This document shows positions 1-8,504 of a DNA stretch of 64,000 nt, piece after piece. The notes beneath the pieces are model-generated. The model worked only from the letters and a program-made list of their open reading frames with translations. It searched no databases and had not been told where the DNA came from. The stretch comes from Streptomyces sp. Act143 (lineage in GTDB: Bacteria; Actinomycetota; Actinomycetes; Streptomycetales; Streptomycetaceae), in NCBI RefSeq assembly GCF_003143935.1, contig NZ_QFRX01000001.1, positions 502,983-566,982 of the forward strand. Reading direction: 5' to 3'. The position numbers were made by a program, and so were the translations under genes. Numbering within the stretch: the first letter of the stretch is position 1; each line of letters opens with the position of its first letter.

Positions 1-78
1 GAAGCCGACCGCGGCCACGGCCACCACCAGCACCCCGACGATCCAGGACCTGCCCGGCAACTTCCGCACGCGCCTCAC
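1..78 (-). CDS. N-terminus of an exported or membrane-anchored protein (partial)
   Basis: Only the first 26 codons are in the window. Reading from a GTG at 78, the peptide starts with an Arg/Lys-rich stretch (VRRVRKLPGR) followed by a hydrophobic run rich in Val, Ala and Gly. This is the pattern of a signal peptide or N-terminal membrane anchor. A second GTG at 69 is in frame and sits behind a GTGAGG stretch, so the exact start is uncertain. The function cannot be told from this much sequence. Confidence 0.5.
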   Translation of the reverse strand, partial: MRRVRKLPGRSWIVGVLVVAVAAVGF

Positions 79-413
79 CCCTTGAGAGTTTCCTGTCCGT
101 CCTCATTCAAGAGCAGGGACGGCCGACACAGGCGTCCGGAGAGATGACGGAACTCTTACGTCGCGGCGGGCGGCCCCTCCACCGGCTCAAGGCGTTCTGC
201 CGACGGCAGGGGCGAGATCGGAAGACGCGCGAGCGGGGCTTCCGGAGGGGATCACCGTGTGCCTGATCCTCCCTCGCCCTGTCCAACATTTCGATCGTCA
301 TCGAAATCATTGCCGGTCGCGCACCGGTCACGCGAGTATCTGCTGGCTATACCAAGGTGACACTTTCGGGCCGGGACGGGTGACCGACCGGGATTCGGCA
401 GAAGGGGCCATCA
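79..413. other. intergenic region between divergent genes
   Basis: This 335-base stretch lies between the partial minus-strand gene and the plus-strand secreted-protein gene, so it should hold promoters for both. The part from about 290 to 360 is less GC-rich than the surroundings and includes TATACC near 348, a possible -10 element for the plus-strand gene. I see no convincing gene or RNA structure in it. Confidence 0.4.
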
Positions 414-1352
414 GTGACGGCATTCCGGCGAACTCCCGGCGCTCACCGGCGCTTTGTCGTGGCCGGTGCCATGTGCTTGGGCCTGGCCGTGGCCGGGGGA
501 ATGCACGCGTTCACCGTTCCCCCGCCGGCTTCTTCCACTGCTGCGGCTGGAGAAGAACAGCGTGAGCTGTCGCGGCAGGAGTTGAGCCTTCTGCATGACG
601 CCGGCCAGATTTTGCTGCGTGACTGCATGCAGCGGAAGGGCTTCGAGTACCAGCCGGTCGAAGAGAACCCGATTCCGGAGGCCCGGGAGTTTCCCTACGT
701 GCTCAACGACGTGGCGTGGGCCCGGAAACACGGTTACGGCACAGATATCCAGCACGATCTGTCCGAGCTGAGAAAAACAGACGCCAATCAGCGGTATTTT
801 CGCGGACTGCCGGCCAAGCAGCGGGCAGCGGCTCTGACCGCAGCCAATGGTTCTCGCCCCCTGACGGTGACGGCCAGGGCCCCCGACGGCATGCTGTACC
901 AACGGAGCCCCGAAGGCTGCCAGTCGGAGGCCGACGCGACGCTCTACGGAAACCTGGGGAACTGGTTCCGGGCGAGCGTCACTGTCGACGCGCTCACGGA
1001 GATCCGCCGTGCAAGGGTCACCGCGGATCCGCGCTTCGCCGAGGCGGTCAAGCCCTGGGTCACGTGTATGCGGGCCGCCGGCCACCCCTCTTCGAGCCCG
1101 ACCGACTCGCGCGCGGCGGCCGGCTCGCGCAGACCACCTCTTTCCAGGAACGAGGAAATCGCACTTGCCGTCACCGAGGCACGGTGCGCCCACACCTCAG
1201 GGTTGGCCGAGACCGCACGGGTCCTGGACCTGCACTACGCCCGCAGCCTTCAGCGGCAGTACCACCAGGCCGTGCGTACCTACCGGGAACTGCAACGGAA
1301 CGCACTGCCCCGTGCCCGCCGTCTCACACAGACGGCCGACACCACCTCATGA
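414..1352 (+). CDS. secreted protein of unknown function, upstream of an I36 inhibitor gene
   Basis: A 312-residue protein with a GTG start preceded by AGAAGGGG. It has a short basic N-terminus, a hydrophobic stretch at about residues 13-33 and then a Ser/Ala-rich linker, so it is either secreted or anchored by one N-terminal segment. The rest is a soluble, mostly helical region with a few conserved-looking cysteines (RDCMQRKGF, EGCQSEAD, VTCMRAAG, EARCAHTSG) that could form disulfides. I recognise no catalytic motif. The next gene starts 29 bases downstream in the same direction and encodes a secreted protease-inhibitor-like protein, so the two are probably co-transcribed. A partner, maturation or immunity role is only inference. 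Confidence 0.75.
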   Translation: MTAFRRTPGAHRRFVVAGAMCLGLAVAGGMHAFTVPPPASSTAAAGEEQRELSRQELSLLHDAGQILLRDCMQRKGFEYQPVEENPIPEAREFPYVLNDVAWARKHGYGTDIQHDLSELRKTDANQRYFRGLPAKQRAAALTAANGSRPLTVTARAPDGMLYQRSPEGCQSEADATLYGNLGNWFRASVTVDALTEIRRARVTADPRFAEAVKPWVTCMRAAGHPSSSPTDSRAAAGSRRPPLSRNEEIALAVTEARCAHTSGLAETARVLDLHYARSLQRQYHQAVRTYRELQRNALPRARRLTQTADTTS

Positions 1353-1381
1353 ACCCGGAATCCGCAACGAGAGGAAAGAAC

Positions 1382-1810
1382 ATGGGCACAGTACGGCGCG
1401 CACTGATCGGTGCGGCTCTCGCCGTTGTGACGGTGGCAGCCACACCGCTCGCCGCGCAGGCATCGGACCCCGCTCCCCTGTCCCCGGGGAACTCGCTCGC
1501 CGATGGCTTTCTCCACGTCTACTACAACACCGGCTACTCGGGTTGGTGCGACTCCTGGACCGGAGAAGCCCCGGACTGGGGCAGCTGCCGCAACCAGGCG
1601 AGCTCGCTCTGGAACAACGGCTACCCCGGCAACCTGGACGACGTCTGGGTGTACTGGGGCCTGAACTACACAGGCGCCCGTCGCGGCGTCCACAACGGGG
1701 TAGGGCTCAGCGACCTACGCCAGTGGACCTTCGACGCCAACACGGGCCCCGGATCAGGAGAGTGGCTCAACGACAACATCTCCTCGCATCGGTGGACGAA
1801 CCTGCCCTGA
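1382..1810 (+). CDS. secreted peptidase inhibitor, family I36 (SMI-like)
   Basis: A 142-residue exported protein. The start is the ATG at 1382 behind GAGAGGAAAG; longer in-frame extensions upstream overlap the preceding gene and are not credible. Residues 1-29 are a Sec signal peptide ending in an AQA-S type cleavage site. The mature part is aromatic- and glycine-rich (GFLHVYYNTGYSGWC, GLNYTGARRGV) with paired Cys, as in the small beta/gamma-crystallin-like I36 family, which includes the Streptomyces metalloproteinase inhibitor SMI. Known members bind secreted thermolysin-type proteases. The target here is unknown, and it may guard the host's own exoproteases. Its likely operon partner is the secreted protein just upstream. 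Confidence 0.7.
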   Translation: MGTVRRALIGAALAVVTVAATPLAAQASDPAPLSPGNSLADGFLHVYYNTGYSGWCDSWTGEAPDWGSCRNQASSLWNNGYPGNLDDVWVYWGLNYTGARRGVHNGVGLSDLRQWTFDANTGPGSGEWLNDNISSHRWTNLP

Positions 1811-1997
1811 GTCGAGGCCCCCGAGTTCGAGGAGCTCGTCGCGTGAGAGGAGTGAGCGCTGCCGCGTCAGGAAACCGGCCATTCTCCAGCCGGTATCGGC
1901 CACTCACACAACTCTCGTCCCACCATGGCGCTCCTACCTCTTGCGGGACCACTCACAGGCTTTTGACCGAGGCCTGCCTCGCATTTCGGGGGATCAC

Positions 1998-3002
1998 ATG
2001 TTGACGTTCCATTTCACGAACGCGGACATCGCACGCGTACGGGTGGCGAGCAGACCGGATCCGATGTGGGAGCTGCTGCTCAGTCTGCATCTGGTGCGGG
2101 GGGAAGACGGCGCGGTCGTCTTCGGCCCGTGGAAGAGGCAGGTGCGGTCGCGGCTCTCCGCCGCCGTCCATATGCTCTTCGACCTCGCCCCGCCCCGGGG
2201 CTACTCCGCCGATTTCCTCACCCCGGCCCACGGCCGGGACGGCCTGGAGGCGGGGCTTGAGGGCCTGCTGTCCACCCCGCGCCGCGTGCTGCGCCGGGAC
2301 ATCAGGCGGCTGGCCGCCGCCCAGCGGCCCGGCACCTGGCTCCGGTCCCTGGCCGAGGGGGACCTGCACACCCTGCGCCGCCTCGACCGGACCCTGCGCG
2401 GGTACTTCGCCATCGCCCTGCGACCGCACTGGAGCCGGGTGCGCACGGCCTTCGACCGTGACCGCGCACTGCGGATGCAGGCGGTGACGGACGGGGGCGT
2501 CGAGGGCATGCTGGCCACCCTGCACCCGGATCTGCGCTGGCGGTCCAATCTGCTGACCATGGCCAGCGCCTGCGACCGCGACATCCATCTCGACGGACGG
2601 GGGCTGCTCCTGCTGCCGTCGTTCTTCTGCTGGCGCGCTCCGATCACCCTGCGCGATCCCGGCCTGCCTCCGGTGATCGTCCACCCGATAGCGCACGACC
2701 TGGGCTGGGCGCAGCCGGACACCGGGCTGCTCCGCGACCCGCGGGAGGCCCTGCGTACCCTCCTCGGCCGGACCCGCGCCGATCTGCTCGCCGCCCTCAC
2801 CACGGGCGGCGCGTCGACCGGGGAGCTCGCCCGGCGGCTCGTCGTCTCCCCCGCCTCGGTGTCGCATCACACCGCCGCTCTGCGTGAATCCGGGCTGATC
2901 GTCACCCGGCGCCGCGGGCCGGCCGTCCACCACAGCGCGACCCCGCTGGGGGAGGCGCTGGTGGACGGCCGCCGCGGCATTCCGCCGGTCATGTCCGGGT
3001 GA
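1998..3002 (+). CDS. DUF5937/ArsR-type winged-helix transcriptional regulator
   Basis: A 334-residue cytoplasmic protein. The ATG at 1998 is chosen because GGGGGATC lies just before it. The N-terminal two-thirds is a DUF5937-like helical domain starting LTFHFTNADIARVR, with the 'DPMWELLLSLH' segment typical of the family. The last ~75 residues form an ArsR-like winged helix (TTGGASTGELARRLVVSPAS...HHTAALRESGLIVTRRRG). This layout is common in actinomycete regulators found beside small exporters or secreted proteins. It lies 187 bases downstream of the inhibitor gene and could regulate it or itself. A clear paralogue is encoded at 46032-47006. No metal-binding motif was noticed. Confidence 0.75.
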   Translation: MLTFHFTNADIARVRVASRPDPMWELLLSLHLVRGEDGAVVFGPWKRQVRSRLSAAVHMLFDLAPPRGYSADFLTPAHGRDGLEAGLEGLLSTPRRVLRRDIRRLAAAQRPGTWLRSLAEGDLHTLRRLDRTLRGYFAIALRPHWSRVRTAFDRDRALRMQAVTDGGVEGMLATLHPDLRWRSNLLTMASACDRDIHLDGRGLLLLPSFFCWRAPITLRDPGLPPVIVHPIAHDLGWAQPDTGLLRDPREALRTLLGRTRADLLAALTTGGASTGELARRLVVSPASVSHHTAALRESGLIVTRRRGPAVHHSATPLGEALVDGRRGIPPVMSG

Positions 3003-3065
3003 CGCGGCCCTGATCAGGCGCCCAGGGTGAGCACTCCCGCGCCCTGCCCCGGAGCCTGGGTCCAG

Positions 3066-3131
3066 GAAGCGGCGCGTGCCGTCGTTGAAGACGTGGACGT
3101 CCCACTGCTGGCAGCGGCCGCTGTTGCAGGG
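3066..3131 (-). pseudogene. remnant of a ricin-type (beta-trefoil) lectin gene
   Basis: Read on the minus strand, this stretch encodes PCNSGRCQQWDVHVFNDGTR followed by RF, a typical QxW repeat of a ricin-B/CBM13 lectin. It is preceded in frame by a stop and has no start codon. After the motif the similarity fades and the frame runs into the 3' end of the DUF5937 gene. It therefore looks like the leftover of a degraded secreted lectin gene. The rest of 3003-3343 holds nothing else recognisable. Confidence 0.5.
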
Positions 3132-3343
3132 GAACGAGCGGGGTCGTCGCGGCCGTCTTGAGCGGCTTCATGTCATCCCCCGGGTGTGCGAGTGGTCGGG
3201 CTCGCTCGCCAGGACTGGAACCGGGGCCCCACAGCCACCAGACGCTTCAGCTGTCCCGGAAGAGTCGGCGGACCGGCGGAGACAGACTTCAGGACGGGGA
3301 CCGGGCGGGCGTCGTCCAGCACACCGCGCGAGGGGCCGGAGGC

Positions 3344-3697
3344 TCACCTGGAGGGTGCCTCGGCGAGCGAGAGTCTGTTCCCGTCGGGGTCCAGCACGAC
3401 GACATGGCGTACGCCGTTGCTGTAGGTCTCGACCGGTTCGTGGCTGATCCCGTGTGCGGCGAGCCGGGCCAGGATGGCGTCGAGGTCGTGCACGCCGAGC
3501 GTGATCATGGCCCCGCCCACCCGCTCCGCGCGCGCGTCGCGATCGTCGACGACGACCCACGCGTTCTCGCCGACCCGCCACAGGCGCTCCGCGCCGATGA
3601 TCTCGTCCGCAGGTCGCCCGAAGAACACCTCGAACCACCGCAGCGCCTTGGTCCGGTCACTCACGCACATGACGCTGTACAGGTCCACCGGGATCAC
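3344..3697 (-). CDS. VOC-family (glyoxalase/bleomycin-resistance fold) protein
   Basis: A 117-residue single-domain protein with two beta-alpha-beta-beta-beta halves: the first begins IPVDLYSVMCVSDRTKALRW and the second carries DPDGNRLSLAEAP, the usual end of VOC proteins. The family includes glyoxalase I, dioxygenases and antibiotic-binding proteins, and the substrate cannot be predicted here. It lies about 250 bases downstream of the large glycosidase gene on the same strand but behind a strong terminator, so it is probably transcribed separately. Confidence 0.75.
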   Translation of the reverse strand: MIPVDLYSVMCVSDRTKALRWFEVFFGRPADEIIGAERLWRVGENAWVVVDDRDARAERVGGAMITLGVHDLDAILARLAAHGISHEPVETYSNGVRHVVVLDPDGNRLSLAEAPSR

Positions 3698-3885
3698 CCC
3701 TCGTAGTCGTGTCGGAAGCCGGACCGCTGACGCGACCAGAACTCGTCGGAAGCGGCGGCCGCAGGGCGAGGTCGGCGTGAGACCCGGTCGAGCGGTCGCC
3801 CGCGGTGCGGCGCCACCTCGGCGGCGGGCCGGTGCCGCAGTACGCCGTCGGCATCGCAGGGCACGGCAGCGTACGGCGAACGGTT

Positions 3886-3930
3886 CCGGCTCCCGCGCCC
3901 GCCGCGGGGTGCGGCGGGCGCGGGAGCCGG
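3886..3930 (-). terminator. strong hairpin terminator after the first glycosidase gene
   Basis: A perfect 20-bp inverted repeat (3886-3905 with 3911-3930) with a 5-base GGGGT loop lies 20 bases past the stop codon of the minus-strand gene ending at 3950. It has no U-tract, as is usual for Streptomyces terminators. It marks the downstream end of the whole alpha-glucan locus. Confidence 0.85.
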
Positions 3931-3949
3931 TGCGGTCGGGTGGTTCTTC

Positions 3950-6900
3950 TCAGCAGGGGTTGACGGTCAGTTTGAACGTGGACGTCGTGTTGCGGATGTC
4001 CTGGGCGTTGTTGCCGGTGCGCAGGCAGTTGATCGTGGCCTCACCCACGGCCGGGCCCTGGCCGGGTTCGGGCATCTCGTTGGCCCAGATGCCGAAGCCG
4101 GACTTGGCGTCCCAGGCGTCACCGCTCTTGCGGGCGCCGGTGATGGAGATGTCGGTGAGGACGGTGTCCTTCACCGGGTTCTCGGGCTGGGTGCCGTTGT
4201 ACTTGGTCTGGAACATGATGCCGCTGTAGGTGGGATCGACGATGTCGACGTGGTTGACGCGGATGCCCTGGAAGACCTTCGAGGCGGAGAAGAGCCAGAT
4301 GCCGGGGAAGGTCTGATCGCCCCAGAAGTGGCCGCCGGCGCGGACGATCGAGATGTTCTCGAACGTCGTCGGATCGGTGCCGAAGCCGTTCATCGGGTAG
4401 CCGAAGTCCAGCGAGGAGATGGTGATGCCGGAGTAGACGAGGGTGTCGGCGATGTGGATGTTGCGGAAGGTGTTGTTGTAGCCGCCGTACACGGCGACAC
4501 CCGCGGCACGCCAGGTCAGGGTGGTGGTGAGGTTCTCGTAGACGTTGTTCTTCATGTCGGCGCCGCCCGCGTCGATGGCGGAGAACAGGGCGAAGCTGTC
4601 GTCGCCGGTGGCGCGGGCGTCGTTGTTGGTGACGAGGTTGTCGGTGGAGCCGTTCGTCATGTTGATGCCGTCGGCGAACAGGTTGCGGATCCGGGAGTTC
4701 TTGATGGTCATGCGGTCGGTGTTGGCGCCCCAGTAGAGGCACACCATGTGCTCGTTCCAGATGTCGTCGATGGTGATGTCGGAGACGTTGCCGAAGTCGA
4801 AGACCTTGCCGGGGCCGTCGATGCGCGACGTGTAGTTGCCGAAGTAGGCGAAGCCCTTGAAGAGCGAGCCCTTGGCGGTGGCGTCGGCACGGAAGCCGAT
4901 GTCGGTGTTGTCCTGCGTGGTGGGGGCGTGGAACTGGGTGTACCAGGGGCCGGCTCCGACCACCTTGACCGGCTTGCCGTAGACCTGGAACTTGCTCCCG
5001 GTCTCGTAGTCGCCGGGCGGGAGGTAGACGCCGACGAGGGTGTTGGTGGTGTCCATGCGCACCTTGTCCAGGGCGTTCTGCACATCCTGGTGCGTGAAGC
5101 CGGCGGGCACGGCGTACGTCGCTGGGTCGGGGTTGGCCGCCGGGGCGACCTGTTCGAGGTTGATGAAGTCGATGGTGTAGGTGGAGGTGTTGGCGGAGCC
5201 CTTCTGGAGGCGGATCTTGCTGCCGGCGGGCACGGTCTCGCCGAGCATGAGGTGTGCCTCGTCGTAGATGTGCCGTGGGGCGCCCGCGCCGGGCGAGTTG
5301 CCGGGTGAGGCTTCGGCGCCGTAGAGCCAGGCGTACTTGGAGGTGAGCGGGATGGCCTTCTTGAAGGTGCCGTCGACGTAGAGGTCGAGGGTGGCGTCGG
5401 TGCCGCCGCCGCCCGCCGCGTCGGGGATGGAGAAGCGGGTCACCAGGGTGTTGGTGGCGGCGCGGGTGGTGAACTCGACGTACTCGCCGGTGGCGTCGAG
5501 GCGGACGGCCTTGCGGCCGGAGGCCTCACCGGCGGGGTCGCCGACGGTGCGGTTGGGGCCGAGGACACTGGCGCCGCCGCCGGTGGTGCCGTCCTCCGCC
5601 TCGTACATGTCGTAGGGCATGTTGGCGCCGCGGCCGACGAACAGGGACTGGGTGGCGGTGTTGTTCTCGCGCTTGACGGGGAGTTCGTTGGTGTCGGCGG
5701 CGAGGACGGTCTTGATCGTGTAGGTGCCGTTGGCGGCCGTCCAGGGGCCGAGGGTGACGACCGTGGAGTCGCCGGGGGCGAGGGCACCGTCGTAGGAGCC
5801 GGTCAGGGTCTTGACCGTGGCGCCCTGCTTGTCGAGGAGGGTCAGGGTGACGCCGTGGCTGCCCGCGGCGGTGGGCTCGGTGCCCTGGTTCTTCACGGTC
5901 GCCTTGAAGTTGACGGTGTCCCCGGCCGACGGGCTGGAGGGGGTGGTGGTGACCGAGGTGGTGACCACGTCGGAGCTGGCGACCGGCTTGACCACCAGGG
6001 CCGTGGGGCGGGTGTAGGTGTTGTTGGACTCGTTCTGCTCGATGACCGTGCCCGCGTCGTCGGCGACGGCGCTGAGCTCGTAGGAACCGGCCTCGCGCTG
6101 ACCGATGGAGGCGGTGACGGTGGTCTGGGCGCCGGCCGCGAGGGCGCCCACGTCGGCGGTGGCGACCTTGGTACCGCCCAGACGCACCGCGAGCTTGCTC
6201 GCCGCCGCGGCGGCGGGGCCGTCGTTGCGGACGGTGGCGGTGACGGTGATGGCGTCCGACTCGACGGGCGCGGCGGGTGTCGTCGTCAGGTCCGTCACCT
6301 GCAGGTCGGGGTTGGGGGCGGGGACGCCGATCACCTGGAACTCGGCCAACTGACCGGCCGGAGCGCCGGAGTTGGCGGTGAAGCGGAGCCTGACGTCGGC
6401 GGTGCGGGCGGTGAGCGGGATGGTGACCGTGTTGGCGTCGGCCGGGTCGAAGGCGTAACTCTTGGCGGCGACCAGGCTGGTGAAGTCGGTGGCGTTCTGG
6501 TCCCGTCCGAGGACCTCGATGGTCTGGGTGCGGGCGGACCAGGCGCTGTCGGGGTTCAGCTTGAGGACGAGGCGTTCGAGGTCGGCGTTGGCGCCGAGCT
6601 TGACGGTGAGGGTGTTGGGGTAGCTGCCGCCGGCGCCTTCCCAGTAGGTGGTGGTGCTGTTGTCGTTGGCGTTGGCGGCCACATAGGTCTGGACGGTGGA
6701 GGAGGCGTCGATCGGCTTGCCGACGGCGAGGTTGGAGCCGGTGCCGCCGCTGCCGTTGCGGGTGACGCTGTTGCTGTTGCCCGACTGGTTGCCGGCGGCG
6801 TCCTTGGCGCGGACGTGGTAGGTGACGGTGCTGGTCGCGGGCTGGGTGTCGGTGAACGTGGTGACATTGCCGGCGACGCTGTCCCTGAGGACGTTGTTGG

Positions 6901-8251
6901 CGTAGATGTCGTAGCCGCTGACACCGACGTTGTCGGTGGACGCCGTCCAGGTGAGTTTGATCTGGTTGCTGCCCGGCTCGGTGTAGGCGAGGTTGGCGGG
7001 GGCGGTGGGTGCCTGGGTGTCGCCGGCGTCACCGATGCGGGTGACGGTGTTGCTGTCGGCGGACTGGTTGCCGGCGGCGTCTCGGGCCCGGACGCGGTAG
7101 GAGACGGTCTGGTTGGCCGGGCGGTTGTCGGTGAAGGTGGTGACGTCGCCCGCGACGGAGGTGAGCAGGGAGCCGTTGGCGTAGATGTCGTAGCCGGTGA
7201 CGCCGGTGTTGTCGGTGGACGCCGTCCAGGTGAGTCTGATCTGGCCGGTGGCCGGCTCGGTGTACGCCAGGTCGCCCGGGGCGCTGGGGGCCTGGGTGTC
7301 GCCGCCGCTGGGGCCGTAGATCTCCAGCTCGGATATCTGGGCGGCGGGCTGCACCGTGTTGGCGGTGACCAGGACGCGCACGAAGCGGGTGGTCGTCGCG
7401 TCGAAGGAGATCGTGGCGGTGTTGTCGTTCGCCGCGTTGAAGGTGTAGCCCTGCGACGCCGACAGATCGGTGTAGGTGCTGCCGTTGGCACTGCCCTGGA
7501 TCTTCAGGGTCTGGCTGCGGGACTCCCAGCCCGCGGGGAGTTTCAGGACCACGCGGTTGACGGCGAGGGAGGCGCCGAGGTCTGCCTCCAGCCACTGCGG
7601 GAGGGCGTTGTTGGTGCTCTCCCAGTAGCTCGCGCGGTTGCCGTCGTTGGCGTTGGGCGCCGCGTACACGTCGGTGTGGCTGCTGGCCTTGAGGGTCTTG
7701 CCGGAGGCGAGATCGGCGGAGGACTCGCCCGCGGCGTGGACTTCGAGTTCGGAGAGCTGGGCGGCCTGCCAGCCGGTGTTGGCGCTGATGGCGATGCGGA
7801 CGTAGCGGGCCTGCGCGGCGGGGAAGCCGATGGTGACGGTGTTGGCGGCCCCGGGGCTGAAGGTGTAGGCGGCGGAGCTCTTGAGGGTGTTGAAGCTGGT
7901 GCCGTCGGCGCTGCCCTGGACGGCGAGTGTCTGGGTGCGGCTGTCCCAGCCGCTGGGCAGCTTCAGGACGACTTCGTCGATGGACCGGCTGCTGCCGAGG
8001 TCGGCCTGGACCCACTGGGGCAGGCTGCTGCCCGCGCTCTCCCAGTACGTGGCCTGGTTGCCGTCGGTGATGTTGGCGGCGGCGTACCCGCTGTTGGCGC
8101 TGCCGGCCGAAGCGGTGTCGCCGAGCGCGATGTTGGGTCCGCCGGCGGCGTGGGCGGTCATCAGGGGCCCGCCCAGGGCCAGCAGGCTCGTGACGATCAC
8201 GGCGCTCAGCCACCGTGATCTCCAGGTGGGGGTTCTCATCGTTCCTCGCAT
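3950..8251 (-). CDS. exported multi-domain GH87-like alpha-1,3-glucanase (three F5/8-type C, FN3x2, CARDBx2, CBM6, beta-helix)
   Basis: A 1433-residue exported enzyme. Order: signal peptide (1-36, ending AHA), two discoidin/F5-8 type C modules (~38-172 and ~178-313), two fibronectin III modules (~320-500), a third discoidin-like module (~503-643), two CARDB modules (~648-868), a CBM6-like module (~880-1040, begins MYEAEDG) and a C-terminal right-handed parallel beta-helix (~1050-1433). The helix carries Asp1194 (in ADGIN) and Asp1217-Asp1218 (in TGDD), the spacing also seen in the two sister proteins of this locus. A discoidin/CBM6 shell on a beta-helix with an Asp...Asp-Asp triad fits GH87 alpha-1,3-glucanase/mycodextranase. 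GH49, GH55 or a pectate-lyase-like fold remain possible. It is the last gene of the minus-strand locus. The FN3 modules occur only in this copy. Confidence 0.65.
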   Translation of the reverse strand: MRGTMRTPTWRSRWLSAVIVTSLLALGGPLMTAHAAGGPNIALGDTASAGSANSGYAAANITDGNQATYWESAGSSLPQWVQADLGSSRSIDEVVLKLPSGWDSRTQTLAVQGSADGTSFNTLKSSAAYTFSPGAANTVTIGFPAAQARYVRIAISANTGWQAAQLSELEVHAAGESSADLASGKTLKASSHTDVYAAPNANDGNRASYWESTNNALPQWLEADLGASLAVNRVVLKLPAGWESRSQTLKIQGSANGSTYTDLSASQGYTFNAANDNTATISFDATTTRFVRVLVTANTVQPAAQISELEIYGPSGGDTQAPSAPGDLAYTEPATGQIRLTWTASTDNTGVTGYDIYANGSLLTSVAGDVTTFTDNRPANQTVSYRVRARDAAGNQSADSNTVTRIGDAGDTQAPTAPANLAYTEPGSNQIKLTWTASTDNVGVSGYDIYANNVLRDSVAGNVTTFTDTQPATSTVTYHVRAKDAAGNQSGNSNSVTRNGSGGTGSNLAVGKPIDASSTVQTYVAANANDNSTTTYWEGAGGSYPNTLTVKLGANADLERLVLKLNPDSAWSARTQTIEVLGRDQNATDFTSLVAAKSYAFDPADANTVTIPLTARTADVRLRFTANSGAPAGQLAEFQVIGVPAPNPDLQVTDLTTTPAAPVESDAITVTATVRNDGPAAAAASKLAVRLGGTKVATADVGALAAGAQTTVTASIGQREAGSYELSAVADDAGTVIEQNESNNTYTRPTALVVKPVASSDVVTTSVTTTPSSPSAGDTVNFKATVKNQGTEPTAAGSHGVTLTLLDKQGATVKTLTGSYDGALAPGDSTVVTLGPWTAANGTYTIKTVLAADTNELPVKRENNTATQSLFVGRGANMPYDMYEAEDGTTGGGASVLGPNRTVGDPAGEASGRKAVRLDATGEYVEFTTRAATNTLVTRFSIPDAAGGGGTDATLDLYVDGTFKKAIPLTSKYAWLYGAEASPGNSPGAGAPRHIYDEAHLMLGETVPAGSKIRLQKGSANTSTYTIDFINLEQVAPAANPDPATYAVPAGFTHQDVQNALDKVRMDTTNTLVGVYLPPGDYETGSKFQVYGKPVKVVGAGPWYTQFHAPTTQDNTDIGFRADATAKGSLFKGFAYFGNYTSRIDGPGKVFDFGNVSDITIDDIWNEHMVCLYWGANTDRMTIKNSRIRNLFADGINMTNGSTDNLVTNNDARATGDDSFALFSAIDAGGADMKNNVYENLTTTLTWRAAGVAVYGGYNNTFRNIHIADTLVYSGITISSLDFGYPMNGFGTDPTTFENISIVRAGGHFWGDQTFPGIWLFSASKVFQGIRVNHVDIVDPTYSGIMFQTKYNGTQPENPVKDTVLTDISITGARKSGDAWDAKSGFGIWANEMPEPGQGPAVGEATINCLRTGNNAQDIRNTTSTFKLTVNPC

Positions 8252-8504
8252 TTCGGGATCGCACGTTGGGGTGCGGGTCGCGGCTCCGGAGGGGGCATCT
8301 CTTTATGACGCCCTGGAATTCAGACTTTGCGTTGAACGGTCAGAGAGTTGCAGAGGTTTGTCGCAGCGTCTACAGCTCCGACACGGTGAGTTGTCGGCCC
8401 GCCGAACGCGCCCGGCCAGCGGGCAGCCACCCCCCGCATGAGCGCGGGGCATGCCGATTCGGCGACCCGCGCACGGCGGGCCGCCGGACCGGTTGCCCCG
8501 CAGG

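Noticed and set aside
107..331. Minus-strand 74-residue frame in the first intergenic region
   Set aside because: Arg-rich composition, no ribosome binding site and no similarity to any family I know.
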